The notes below the pieces were generated by a model, which was not told the origin of the DNA, searched no databases, and saw only the letters and a list, made by a program, of their open reading frames with translations. Of a stretch of 64,000 bases of DNA, positions 45,854 to 55,010 are shown one piece after another; the first letter of the stretch is position 1, and each line of letters opens with the position of its first letter. Made by a program: the position numbers and the translations under genes. Source of the DNA: Roseiarcus sp963721905 (GTDB taxonomy: Bacteria > Pseudomonadota > Alphaproteobacteria > Rhizobiales > Beijerinckiaceae). The stretch lies in assembly GCA_963721905.1 (NCBI GenBank), contig CAVRMF010000011.1, positions 372,001 to 436,000 on the forward strand. The letters are read 5' to 3'.

Positions 45854-46309
45854 ATGAACAAGCCCGGGTTTCAAATCCTCTATTTCGAGGACCTCTCGGT
45901 TGGCATGCGCGAGACGATCAGCAAAGCCGTCCAAAATGAGGACGTGATCGGATTCGCGGAGCTCTCCGGAGACCACAACCCCATCCATCTCTCCGAACAT
46001 TTTGCCCGCAAGACGCGATTTGGCGGGCGGATCGTGCACGGGCTCTATACGGCCAGTCTCATTTCCGCGGTGATCGGAATGCGGCTTCCGGGTCCTGGGT
46101 CCGTGTACATTTCGCAATCGCTCAACTTTCTCGGTCCCGTGAAGATCGGCGACGTCATCGAAGTCAGCGTCGAGGTGGTGGAGCTCACTGAGAAAGGCCG
46201 GCGAGTACGACTGCAATGCGAGTGCCGGGTCGGCGACAAGGTCGTGCTCGAAGGAGAGGGCGTTCTGAGCGTTCCTCCCGCCCCGAAACTGAGACCTGCG
46301 ACCGCTTGA
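45854..46309 (+). CDS. MaoC-like (R)-specific enoyl-CoA hydratase
   Basis: 151 residues, hot-dog fold. The hydratase-2 motif is clear: FAELSGDHNPIHLSEHFARK with catalytic Asp and His, then TRFGGRIVHGLYTASLISAV. Expected to hydrate trans-2-enoyl-CoA to (R)-3-hydroxyacyl-CoA, which could feed polyhydroxyalkanoate synthesis, common in this group (inference). Lies between the HAD gene and ribF on the same strand, a common Rhizobiales order. Confidence 0.9.
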   Translation: MNKPGFQILYFEDLSVGMRETISKAVQNEDVIGFAELSGDHNPIHLSEHFARKTRFGGRIVHGLYTASLISAVIGMRLPGPGSVYISQSLNFLGPVKIGDVIEVSVEVVELTEKGRRVRLQCECRVGDKVVLEGEGVLSVPPAPKLRPATA

Positions 46310-46385
46310 CCATGCCCGGCGCGCGCGGCACTTTTTGCAAGCGACGGCGCCAAAGCGCCTCGAGCCCGAGGATCGGCAGGACGCA

Positions 46386-47339
46386 ATGACCAACGGCTTC
46401 GTGGTCGCGACGGACCCGGCACGGCCGCCAGTCGGGCTGGAGCGAGCCGTCTATGCGATTGGAAACTTCGACGGCGTGCATCTCGGGCATCAGGCGGTCA
46501 TCGCACGGTCGCTGGCGCTGGCCGGCGAGCACGGCGCGCCGAGCGCGATCCTGACGTTCGAGCCGCACCCGGCCGACTATTTTGCCGATCGCCCGGTTGC
46601 GTTTCGCCTGACGCCGGCCAAGATGAAGGCGAGACTTTTCCAGAGCCTCGGACTTTCGGGCGTCGTCTTCATGTCCTTCGACGCCGCGCTCGCGTCGATG
46701 ACCGCGGAGGAGTTCGTCGCCGACATCCTCGTCGAGAGGCTGGGCGCCGGCGCCGTCGTGGTCGGCTGGGACTTTCATTTCGGCAAGGCCCGCTCGGGAA
46801 CGCCGGCCTTTCTCGCCGAGGCGGGCGCCCAGCGCGGCTTCGCCGTCGAGATCGTCGCCAAGGTCGAGGACGGCGCCGGAGATGAGGCCCGCGTGGTCTC
46901 CTCGACGGCGATCCGGCGCGCGCTCGAACGAGGCGACGTCGAAGCCGCGGCGCGCGGCCTCGGGCGCTATTATTCGGTGTCAGGCCGCGTCATTCCCGGC
47001 CAGCAGCTCGGCCGCGCGCTCGGCGTTCCCACCGCCAACATCGCGCTCGACCCAACGACGAGGCTCGCGTTCGGAATCTATGCGGTCAGGGTCCGCGTCG
47101 ATGGCAAACTGATTGCCGGCGTCGCAAGTTTTGGCGTTCGGCCCACCGTCGACAATGGTCCACCGTTGCTCGAGGTGCATCTCCTGGACTTCCAAGCCGA
47201 CCTTTACGGGCGCGAGATGGAGGTCGAATTCGTCCAGCGCATCCGGGACGAGCGCAAGTTCGATTCCCTCGCGCTGCTCACTGAGGAGATGGAGCGCGAC
47301 AAGGAACACGCCCGCGCGATCCTCGCGAAGGCGCCGTGA
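46386..47339 (+). CDS. ribF: Bifunctional riboflavin kinase/FAD synthetase
   Basis: Makes FMN and FAD from riboflavin. About 317 residues from the ATG at 46386. N-terminal nucleotidyltransferase domain: YAIGNFDGVHLGHQAVI, LTFEPHP, and VSSTAIRRALERGDVEAAA. C-terminal riboflavin kinase domain: GRVIPGQQLGRALGVPTANI and FGVRPTVDNGPPLLEVHLLD. Typical neighbour of ileS and lspA, as here. No FMN riboswitch is visible upstream. Confidence 0.95.
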   Translation: MTNGFVVATDPARPPVGLERAVYAIGNFDGVHLGHQAVIARSLALAGEHGAPSAILTFEPHPADYFADRPVAFRLTPAKMKARLFQSLGLSGVVFMSFDAALASMTAEEFVADILVERLGAGAVVVGWDFHFGKARSGTPAFLAEAGAQRGFAVEIVAKVEDGAGDEARVVSSTAIRRALERGDVEAAARGLGRYYSVSGRVIPGQQLGRALGVPTANIALDPTTRLAFGIYAVRVRVDGKLIAGVASFGVRPTVDNGPPLLEVHLLDFQADLYGREMEVEFVQRIRDERKFDSLALLTEEMERDKEHARAILAKAP

Positions 47340-47433
47340 GGGCCGGGCTCCCTGACGCCGATTTGGCGATTCGCGGCAAATCCTCTAATTCGGTCGCGGC
47401 TTCGCCCGCAAAACCCATGTGACCCCCAGCTTC

Positions 47434-50388
47434 ATGACCGACGCGCCCGACACAGGCCTCGACTATTCGCAGACGCTTTTCCTGCCGAAGACCGACTTTC
47501 CAATGCGAGGCGGCCTGCCGCAGAAGGAGCCGGAGATTCTGGCGCGCTGGGCGCGCGAGGACCTCTACCGCCAATTGCGGGAAAGCGGCAAAGGCCGCCC
47601 AAAATTCGTGCTGCACGACGGGCCGCCCTACGCCAACGGCAATGTTCACATCGGCACCGCGCTCAACAAGATCCTGAAGGACACGGTGGTCCGCTCGCAT
47701 CAGATGGCCGGCTGGGATTCCAACTACGTCCCCGGTTGGGACTGCCACGGTCTGCCGATCGAATGGAAAGTGGAGGAGGAGTTTTATCGCAGCAAGGGCA
47801 ACGCGAAGCCCGATTTCTCCGACCCGAAGGCGATCATCGCGTTTCGCCGCGAGTGCCGCGCCTTTGCGGAATACTGGATCTCCGTCCAGCGCGAAGAGTT
47901 CAAGAGACTGGGAGTGGTTGGCGACTGGGACCACCCCTACACGACGATGAGCTTCCCGGCGGAAGCTCAGATCGCGAGGGAGATCTTCAAGTTCATCGCC
48001 AACGGGCTCCTCTATCGCGGCTCGAAGCCGGTGATGTGGAGCGTCGTCGAGAAGACGGCGCTGGCCGAGGCGGAAATCGAGTACGAAGACACCACCAGCG
48101 ACACGATCTATGTGGCCTTCCCCGTCGAGGGCGACGAGGCGTCGGTGGTGATCTGGACCACAACCCCGTGGACGATTCCGGGCAACCGCGCCATCGCGTT
48201 CTCGCCGCGGATCGCCTACGGCCGCTATCGCGTGACCGAGGCCTCAGTCGACAACTGGGCGAAGGTCGGGGCGACCTACATTCTCGCCCAGGCGCTCGCT
48301 CCGAGCGTGTTCAGCGCCGCGAGAGTGGGCGCGTACGAGTTCCTGGGAGAAGTCGAGGGCGACTCTCTGGCCGAGATCGTCTGCGCGCATCCGCTCCGCG
48401 CCCATGGCTATGGGTTCGTGGTTCCAATGCTCAGCGGCGACCATGTCACTGAGGAGGCGGGGACAGGCTTCGTTCATACCGCCCCCGGTCACGGTCGCGA
48501 GGATTTCGAGCTCTGGATGGCGAACAGCCGCCTGCTCGTCGAGCGGGGCGTCGACACGCGCATCCCCTATACGGTGGATGAGAACGGCGCCTTCACGGAG
48601 GAAGCGCCCGGCTTCGAGGGCAGGCGCGTCATCACCGACAAGGGCGAGAAGGGCGATGCGAACGAGGCGGTCATCAGGGCGCTGCAAGAGAGCAAAGCGC
48701 TGATCGCCCGCGGCCGGCTCAAGCACCAGTATCCGCATAGCTGGCGCTCCAAGAAGCCGGTGATCTTCCGCAATACGCCGCAATGGTTCCTGGCGATGGA
48801 CCGGCCCTTCGCCAGCGCGCCCGGCGGACAGACGCTGCGCGCGGTTGCGCTCGAGGCGATCGGAAAGACGCGATGGGTTCCGGCGACCGGCGAGAACCGC
48901 ATTCGCGGCATGGTCGCGAGCAGGCCCGACTGGGTCCTGTCGCGGCAGCGCGCCTGGGGCGTTCCGCTGCCGATCTTCGTACACAACGGCGGGCACGAGG
49001 TGCTGTTTGACGAAGACGTGAACGCTCGGATCGCGGCGATTTTCGAGAAGGAAGGCGCCGACGCCTGGTTCGCCGGGGGCGCGAAGGCGCGGTTTCTTGG
49101 CGCCACGCACAAGGCCGACGATTACGAAAAAATCGACAATCTGGTGGAGGTCTGGTTCGATTCCGGGTCGACCCACGCGTTCGTCCTTGAGGACCCGATT
49201 CATTTTCCAGGGCTTGCCGGCATCCGTCGCCTCGTCGACGGCGGACCTGACGAGGTCATGTATCTCGAGGGCTCCGACCAGCATCGCGGCTGGTTTCAGT
49301 CGTCCCTCCTCGAAAGCTGCGGCACTCGCGGGCGCGCGCCCTTCGACATCGTGCTGACGCACGGCTTCACGCTCGATGAGAAGGGCCGGAAAATGTCGAA
49401 GTCCCTCGGGAACCAGACCTTCCCGCAGGACGTCATCAAGGCGTCGGGCGCCGATATCCTGCGCCTATGGGTCGCGAGCGTCGACTATTCCGACGACCAG
49501 CGCATCGGCCCCGAAATCCTGAAGGCCGTCAGCGACAATTATCGGAAGCTGCGCAACACGCTCCGCTGGATGCTGGGAACGCTCGCCCATCACGAGAAAG
49601 GCGATGCGGTCGGCCTCGCTTCGATGAACGAGCTCGATCGGCTGATGCTGCACAAGCTCGCCGACCTCGACCTCAAGGTGCGCGACGCCTACGCCAAATT
49701 CGACTTCGCCCGAGTGATCGCCGCGCTGTCGGCGTTCATGAACGCGGACCTGTCGGCGTTCTACTTCGACATCCGCAAGGACGCGCTCTATTGCGAGCCG
49801 CGGTCGAGCGTCAAGCGGCGCGGCGCGCTCGAGGCGATCGAACAGATCTTCCGCGCGCTGACGATCTGGCTCGCGCCGGTTCTCGTCTTCACGACCGAGG
49901 AGGCGTGGTCGTCCCGCGACCCGGCCCATCGCTCGGTGCATCTGGAGCAGTTTCCCGAGATTCCGTCGGATTGGCGAAACGAAGCGCTGGCGAAGCAATG
50001 GGAGACGATCCGCGCCCTGCGTCTCGTCGTGACGGGAGCGATCGAGATCGCGCGGGCCGACAAGGAGATCGGGTCCTCGCTCGAGGCCGCGCCCCGCGTC
50101 TATCTCAGCCGGCCGGAGCACATCGAGGCGCTTCGCGGCGTCGACTTCGCCGAAGTGTGCATCACATCGGATATTGCAATCGAGACGCGGCGCCCGCCGC
50201 CTAAGGGCGCCTTTAGCCTTCCGGAACTCCCGGACGTCGCCGTCGTCGTCGAACGCGCGCGAGGGATCAAGTGCGCCCGGTCCTGGCGCTATTTCGATCC
50301 AGCGACCGCGTCGCCCGATTTTCCCGACGTGAGCCCGCGCGACGCCGAGGCGTTGCGCGAGCTCCGGGCGCGTGGCCGCCTGCGATGA
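47434..50388 (+). CDS. ileS: Isoleucyl-tRNA synthetase
   Basis: About 984 residues (ATG at 47434; a GTG at 47419 is also in frame). Class I features: HIGH-type motif PPYANGNVHIGTALNKILKD, editing-domain motif VIWTTTPWTIPGNRAIAF, KMSKS-type motif KGRKMSKSLGN. The C-terminal end has IKCARSWRYF where E. coli has a zinc-binding CxRCW finger; the second Cys is replaced by Ser and the later ligands are absent, as I recall for other alphaproteobacterial enzymes. Overlaps lspA (ATGA). Confidence 0.96.
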   Translation: MTDAPDTGLDYSQTLFLPKTDFPMRGGLPQKEPEILARWAREDLYRQLRESGKGRPKFVLHDGPPYANGNVHIGTALNKILKDTVVRSHQMAGWDSNYVPGWDCHGLPIEWKVEEEFYRSKGNAKPDFSDPKAIIAFRRECRAFAEYWISVQREEFKRLGVVGDWDHPYTTMSFPAEAQIAREIFKFIANGLLYRGSKPVMWSVVEKTALAEAEIEYEDTTSDTIYVAFPVEGDEASVVIWTTTPWTIPGNRAIAFSPRIAYGRYRVTEASVDNWAKVGATYILAQALAPSVFSAARVGAYEFLGEVEGDSLAEIVCAHPLRAHGYGFVVPMLSGDHVTEEAGTGFVHTAPGHGREDFELWMANSRLLVERGVDTRIPYTVDENGAFTEEAPGFEGRRVITDKGEKGDANEAVIRALQESKALIARGRLKHQYPHSWRSKKPVIFRNTPQWFLAMDRPFASAPGGQTLRAVALEAIGKTRWVPATGENRIRGMVASRPDWVLSRQRAWGVPLPIFVHNGGHEVLFDEDVNARIAAIFEKEGADAWFAGGAKARFLGATHKADDYEKIDNLVEVWFDSGSTHAFVLEDPIHFPGLAGIRRLVDGGPDEVMYLEGSDQHRGWFQSSLLESCGTRGRAPFDIVLTHGFTLDEKGRKMSKSLGNQTFPQDVIKASGADILRLWVASVDYSDDQRIGPEILKAVSDNYRKLRNTLRWMLGTLAHHEKGDAVGLASMNELDRLMLHKLADLDLKVRDAYAKFDFARVIAALSAFMNADLSAFYFDIRKDALYCEPRSSVKRRGALEAIEQIFRALTIWLAPVLVFTTEEAWSSRDPAHRSVHLEQFPEIPSDWRNEALAKQWETIRALRLVVTGAIEIARADKEIGSSLEAAPRVYLSRPEHIEALRGVDFAEVCITSDIAIETRRPPPKGAFSLPELPDVAVVVERARGIKCARSWRYFDPATASPDFPDVSPRDAEALRELRARGRLR

Positions 50389-50897
50389 AGCCGCGCGCTC
50401 TTGGCGCCACGATCGCCGTCGCCGTGTTCGTGGCCGACCAGGCCGCGAAGTCCGCGGTCCTTTCGCGGTTGACGGGGACCGCCGCGGACTCGACGGCGCT
50501 GACGCCGTTTTTGAATCTCGCATTGCAATGGAACCGGGGCATTTCGTTCAGCTTTTTCGCCCAGAACTCGGCCCTGGGCCTCGTTCTCCTGCTCAGCGTG
50601 ACCTTGGCGGCGACGGCGCTGCTCGGCTGGTGGCTCGTGCGCTCGCGCACCTATCTGGCTGCGGCGGGACTGGGCGCGATCATTGGCGGGGCGCTCGGCA
50701 ACGCAGTCGACCGTGTTGCGCACGGCGCCGTTGTCGACTATCTGGATCTGCACGCGTTCGGACGCCACTTCTTCGTCTTCAATCTTGCCGACGCCGCAAT
50801 CAACATCGGCGTTGCGCTGTTGGTGCTGGAGTTGGCGCTCGGTTCGCGCGCGGCCGATCGCGGGGAGGAACCCATATCCCCGCCGCGGGCGAACTGA
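50385..50897 (+). CDS. lspA: Lipoprotein signal peptidase (signal peptidase II)
   Basis: Inner-membrane aspartic protease that removes the signal peptide of prolipoproteins. About 170 residues from the ATG at 50385, which overlaps the ileS stop. Four membrane segments; conserved N-terminal VADQAAK, the Asp motifs GNAVDRVAHGAVVDYLDL and FNLADAAINIG hold both catalytic Asp. An earlier in-frame ATG at 50271 lies inside ileS and is rejected. Confidence 0.94.
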   Translation: MKPRALGATIAVAVFVADQAAKSAVLSRLTGTAADSTALTPFLNLALQWNRGISFSFFAQNSALGLVLLLSVTLAATALLGWWLVRSRTYLAAAGLGAIIGGALGNAVDRVAHGAVVDYLDLHAFGRHFFVFNLADAAINIGVALLVLELALGSRAADRGEEPISPPRAN

Positions 50898-51031
50898 GGC
50901 TTATTGGTTCAGTAGGGGTAACGTGCGATAACCGGATCGAATCGAATGTGGCGGGCGTCATGGAATAGCCGGAATTGCTGGCGATGAGGCTCCGGGCCGG
51001 GCTCGCCTGCGGCGAGGAACGGGGAGAACGA

Positions 51032-51643
51032 ATGGATTTGGGGTTTCGCGGAACGGCGCTGGCGTTCGCGATCACGACCGTCCTCATAGGCTCGACTGCG
51101 GCCCGGGCGGGCGACGATGGCGCCGCGCCATTGTGGGTGGGTATCGGCTCGATCTTCAGTGGACTCGGTCTCAACCCCTTTGGAAGGGAAGAGAAGCCAC
51201 CGCCGATTGACTATCGCGAACACGGAAAGATCGTCGTGCCCCCGAAAATTGATCTCCCGCCGCCCGGTTCGCCCGTGGCAACGAGCGGAGATTGGCCGGT
51301 GAACGCGGAGGCCCAGCGTAAGGCGGCCGAAAAGGCGGCGAAGAAGGACATTATCGCCGGACAGGGGGATGCGCGGTTGCGTTATACCCATCCGTTCCCC
51401 AATGCGCCGGTGACGGTCCGTCCAAGCGATCAGGTCGATCCCGAGCTGACCTGCCCGCATGGCAACTGCGAAGCCACGACCAACTCCTCGTCCATGCTCG
51501 GCAGCCTCAATCCGTTGAACTGGGTCGGAATGGGCGGCGGCAAGTCGACCGCGTTGGGTCCGGAGCCGGACCGGGAATGGCTGACCGATCCGCCGAAGGG
51601 GTATCGCGCCCCGGTCGAGGGGACCGGACAAGCCGCAAACTAG
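51032..51643 (+). CDS. Conserved secreted protein, unknown function
   Basis: About 203 residues from the ATG at 51032, with GGGGAGA upstream. Signal peptide (cut near ARA, residue 25) and a hydrophilic proline-rich body with SGLGLNPFGREEKPPPIDYR and LTCPHGNCEAT (two cysteines) and the C-terminal motif LTDPPKGYRAP. I recall such proteins downstream of lspA in Rhizobiales, usually annotated hypothetical. It may be periplasmic or envelope bound. Confidence 0.75.
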   Translation: MDLGFRGTALAFAITTVLIGSTAARAGDDGAAPLWVGIGSIFSGLGLNPFGREEKPPPIDYREHGKIVVPPKIDLPPPGSPVATSGDWPVNAEAQRKAAEKAAKKDIIAGQGDARLRYTHPFPNAPVTVRPSDQVDPELTCPHGNCEATTNSSSMLGSLNPLNWVGMGGGKSTALGPEPDREWLTDPPKGYRAPVEGTGQAAN

Positions 51644-52113
51644 CGCCGCGGGCGCTCCCAAAGGAAGATTTAGACGATTGCCGCAGAATCGCTGCTTGGC
51701 GGCGGGAGCAAAACCCGCTATTCTGCGTTTGAGAATCGCCGCGGGTCGGCTCTGCCGGATGACAAGTGGCGGGGGCTCTGGGGTGGACTGAAACGCCTGT
51801 TTCCCCGGGCGCCGAGAGCCTGCTTCGCCCCGAACGACTTCAGCGCAGGACGGTTGCGCGCTCGTCTTCGTTAAGAATTTTGACGCGACAGTCCACCAAG
51901 CAACCCTGTTTCGGGCAGGGGCTTTGCGGCGCGCCGGGAGCGCGGCGGGCTCGGTCCGCAGCGGAGCATTGAGCGGGCGGGAAGAGGGTTTCGTCCGGGG
52001 GGCGATAAGCAAGACGGCGACCGCCGGCCGATGCGGCCGGAGCAAGGAGCCCTTTCACGCCGGCGTCGACCGAGACGATGCCCGGCTCAACAAGCGAACT
52101 ATCGGAAAAGGCA
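51644..52113. other. 470-base leader before the DUF4167 gene with predicted RNA structure
   Basis: No convincing gene. A possible sigma-70 promoter (CTTGGC, 18 bases, TATTCT) lies at about 51694-51723. Downstream, bases 51764-51840 form an extended imperfect hairpin: AAGT/ACTT, GGCG 51768-51771 with CGCC 51826-51829, GGCTCT 51774-51779 with AGAGCC 51815-51820, and GGGG 51780-51783 with CCCC 51803-51806. This could be a small RNA or a leader of the next gene. It matches no RNA family I recognise: SRP RNA, tmRNA and RNase P signatures are absent. Confidence 0.3.
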
Positions 52114-53076
52114 ATGAGACCAGGTCAGAACAAGCGGATGCGCGGCCGGCCAAACAACAACCGGCGCGGCCCTAACCCGTTGACGCGCTCTTATGAGTCC
52201 AACGGACCGGACGTCAAGATCCGCGGGAACGCGCATCATGTGGCGGAGAAATACCTGCAGCTCGCCCGCGACGCCCATACTGGCGGCGACCCGGTCGCGG
52301 CCGAGAATTACCTGCAGCACGCGGAGCATTATTTCCGCTTGATCGCCGCGGCTCAGGCCGCGCAAGCGTTGGCCCAGAGCGGTCAGCAGAGAACGGGCGG
52401 CGAGGGCGAGATCGAGGATCTCGAGGACGACGACGATTTCGGCGGCCCGTCCGACCGGTTCGCCTCGCCTGCGGAACGCGCCGGATACCAGAACCAGCAG
52501 AATTCCTTTCCTGCGCAGCCGAACGTGGCCCCCAACGCCCCGCAACCCTACATCGAAAGGCAGCCGTTCGAAGCCGATCGCCAGGGCCAGGGCGACCGGG
52601 GCGGATTTCCCAATCGCCAGGATCGGCAGGATCGGCAAGGCAATCGCTTTCCGGACCGCGGACCACGTCCGGATCGCCCGTTCGGCGAACGAACGGACAA
52701 TTATCGCGATAACCGGCAGAATCGCGACGGGCGCCCGCGGGAGTTCCGCCCCTATCGCGATTCCGCGCCTCCTCCTCGCGAAGGCGCCCCCGAGGGCGCG
52801 GCGCCAGCAGCGCTTCCGTCGTTCATCACGGGAGGCACGCGGCCGGGTGCCGCCGAAGGCGAATCGCCTGGGCCGGAAATCGAACCAGTCCAGACGCCTG
52901 TCGACGCGCCGGCCGCGGAGATGTCCATCAATGACGGCGAATCTGGAGAGAGCCGCTTCCCCGGTCGCGGCCGTCGCCGCCGTCTAAGGTCTCCCTACGG
53001 CTTCAAGGCTGGTCAGGGCGACGCCGACATCGAGAATCCGAGCGCCATCGACGACGAGACGCCGGTCAGCGAATAG
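52114..53076 (+). CDS. DUF4167 domain protein
   Basis: About 320 residues from the ATG at 52114. The N-terminal 75 residues are the DUF4167 domain: basic start MRPGQNKRMRGR, RSYESNGPDVKIRGNAHHVA and EKYLQLARDAHTGGD, AENYLQHAEHYFRLI. The rest is low-complexity, rich in Gly, Arg, Asp, Gln and Pro with DRQDRQGN-type repeats, probably disordered. Basic and RNA-like character suggests RNA binding (inference); the family is alphaproteobacterial and unstudied as far as I know. prmC, its common neighbour, is absent. Confidence 0.9.
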   Translation: MRPGQNKRMRGRPNNNRRGPNPLTRSYESNGPDVKIRGNAHHVAEKYLQLARDAHTGGDPVAAENYLQHAEHYFRLIAAAQAAQALAQSGQQRTGGEGEIEDLEDDDDFGGPSDRFASPAERAGYQNQQNSFPAQPNVAPNAPQPYIERQPFEADRQGQGDRGGFPNRQDRQDRQGNRFPDRGPRPDRPFGERTDNYRDNRQNRDGRPREFRPYRDSAPPPREGAPEGAAPAALPSFITGGTRPGAAEGESPGPEIEPVQTPVDAPAAEMSINDGESGESRFPGRGRRRRLRSPYGFKAGQGDADIENPSAIDDETPVSE

Positions 53077-53114
53077 CGCTTAAGTGCGACGGGTTCCCGC
53101 GGCGGCGCCGCCAA

Positions 53115-53843
53115 TCAAGCGGCCGGATTCGCGAGACCGACGCTCTCGACCTCAGCGGGCCCTCTCGCGGAGGGCTCCGGAGCGTCCGCGAGGGCCTCGG
53201 AAAGAGCCCTCGCCGCCGCGGTCAACGTCACGGCATCGGGCGCGGTCGAGGCCTTGATGGTCATGCCGCACTCCCGGGCGAGCAAGGTTGTGTAGTAGGG
53301 CTGGATCGAGTGGGCGTCGACCGTCTCGACAGGGCCGCCGGAGAGAAAGCTCGCCGCCGCATGCGACAGGCGCACGTTTGCGCCTTTGGCTTCGACCTTC
53401 ATCGTCAGGGCCTCGCCTTCGCCTTCAAGGTCGACAGTGAGGATTCCGCCGCGCGGCGCGGCGCCGGCCGCGATGAGGCAAAGATTGAGCAGAAGCTTGA
53501 CCGCGTTCTTCGGCGCTAGCCGCCGTCGGGCGTTCCATGTGAGGGTCGTCCGCTCGCTGCCGATGAGGCCGCGCGCGACGTTTTCGGCGTCTCCGGTGTC
53601 GACCTGCGCGCCGCGCGAGCCGGCGGCGCCGAAAGCGAGCCGGCAGAACTGGAGCCGGGCCGAGGCTGAGATCGCGCTCTTCTTGATGAGGTCCATCGCG
53701 ACCGAGCGCATGTCGGCGTCCTCCTCGCCTTCGAGCACTTCGAGGCCGTTGACGATCGCCCCGACGGGGCTGATCACGTCGTGACAGATGCGCGAGCTCA
53801 TGAGCGCAGCGAGGTCGAGCGGGCCGAGAGAGATGGTCGTCAA
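53115..53843 (-). CDS. chpT: Histidine phosphotransferase ChpT
   Basis: Relays phosphate from the hybrid kinase CckA to CtrA and CpdR in the alphaproteobacterial cell-cycle network. 242 residues. The DHp-like N-terminus holds the phospho-His in LMSSRICHDVISPVGAIVNG; the C-terminal half is a degenerate HATPase-like domain without ATP motifs (NAVKLLLNLCLIAA). Length and layout are typical. Divergent from cysQ. Last 30 residues are low complexity. Confidence 0.9.
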   Translation of the reverse strand: MTTISLGPLDLAALMSSRICHDVISPVGAIVNGLEVLEGEEDADMRSVAMDLIKKSAISASARLQFCRLAFGAAGSRGAQVDTGDAENVARGLIGSERTTLTWNARRRLAPKNAVKLLLNLCLIAAGAAPRGGILTVDLEGEGEALTMKVEAKGANVRLSHAAASFLSGGPVETVDAHSIQPYYTTLLARECGMTIKASTAPDAVTLTAAARALSEALADAPEPSARGPAEVESVGLANPAA

Positions 53844-54033
53844 GCGGCTGATCCTCTTGGTCGATGCCGATGAACGGCGGCGAGAGCCTATGCGGCGAAC
53901 CGATAAGTTCCAGTCTGTCTAGCTGATTCGGGCGCCCGCCGCGACACCATCTGGCCTCATTCCCACGATTGCCGTACACCGGGGCTTGCGGCTCGCCGGC
54001 GGGTCAACTTTTATCGCGTGAAGGGGAAGGCCC

Positions 54034-54882
54034 GTGACCAGCGAGATTGCGCGTCCGTTCGACCTCGATCGGTCCTCGCGCGACGAGATCGCGCTCTTCC
54101 TGGCGGAGACCGCGATCGCCGCCGGACCGGCGGTGATGGACGTCTACGAGCATAGCGACGACGTCCGCGCCAAGTCCGACGGAAGTCCCGTCACGCCTGC
54201 TGACCTGCGCGCCGAAAGGATCGTCTGCGACCGCCTCGCCCGCGCTCTCACCGGCGCGCCCATCGTCGCCGAGGAGGCGGCGGCGAGCGGGCACCGCGTC
54301 CCGGTCGCCGAACGGTTTCTCCTGGTCGATCCGCTGGATGGGACGAGGGAATTCATCGCCCGCAACGGCGAGTTCACCATCAATGTCGCGCTGATCGAAA
54401 AGGGCTGGCCGGTCGCCGGCGCCGTTTATGCGCCTGCATTGGGGCGCCTGTGGTTCGGCGGAGATCACGCTTTCGTCTGCGATGCGCCCGTCGGCGCCGG
54501 CCTGCCCGATCCGCTCCTGCGGCGGTCCATTCGGGTTCGCCCCGCGCCCGACGCGCTCACCGCGCTCGCCAGCCGGTCGCACGGCGATGCGGAGACCGAA
54601 GCCTTCCTCGAGGCGCTCCCGATCGCCGAGCGTCGCTCGAGAGGCTCGTCGCTCAAATTCTGCATGATCGGTGAAGGGCTGGCGGACGTCTACCCGAGGT
54701 TCGGGCCCACGATGGAATGGGACACCGCCGCCGGGGACGCCGTCCTGCGCGCGGCGGGCGGAGTTGTTCTCGATCTGACGGGCGCCCCTCTCGTCTATGG
54801 AAAAACCGGCAGCGATCTTCGCAACGGCCCTTTCATCGCCTGGGGCGACGCCGCCGCGGCTCGCCGATTTGGCTTTCATTAA
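54034..54882 (+). CDS. cysQ: 3'(2'),5'-bisphosphate nucleotidase CysQ
   Basis: Removes 3'-phosphoadenosine 5'-phosphate produced by sulfur assimilation. 282 residues from a GTG. Inositol-monophosphatase-family metal motifs: DGSPVTPADLRAE, IVAEEAAA, LVDPLDGTREFIARNGEFTI and WDTAAGDAVLRAAGG. The sequence lies on the same strand as the EipA gene but 128 bases upstream of it. Confidence 0.9.
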   Translation: MTSEIARPFDLDRSSRDEIALFLAETAIAAGPAVMDVYEHSDDVRAKSDGSPVTPADLRAERIVCDRLARALTGAPIVAEEAAASGHRVPVAERFLLVDPLDGTREFIARNGEFTINVALIEKGWPVAGAVYAPALGRLWFGGDHAFVCDAPVGAGLPDPLLRRSIRVRPAPDALTALASRSHGDAETEAFLEALPIAERRSRGSSLKFCMIGEGLADVYPRFGPTMEWDTAAGDAVLRAAGGVVLDLTGAPLVYGKTGSDLRNGPFIAWGDAAAARRFGFH

Positions 54883-55010
54883 CAATCTGTCAACGCAAGT
54901 GAACGAAACTCTGCCAATCCGGCAACACGAAGATGCGCCGCATGCCGCGCGGGGCCCTCGGGGAGCGCCGGCAGGACGACCGCCAGGCGGCGCGTCAAAG
55001 GAGCGTCGTG

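Noticed and set aside
44855..46393. 512-codon open frame on the minus strand over the HAD and MaoC genes
   Set aside because: Antisense to two well-supported genes; the translation is arginine- and alanine-rich without motifs.
51700..51900. SRP RNA, tmRNA or RNase P RNA in the DUF4167 leader
   Set aside because: The conserved cores of these RNAs are not present; only a generic extended hairpin is visible.
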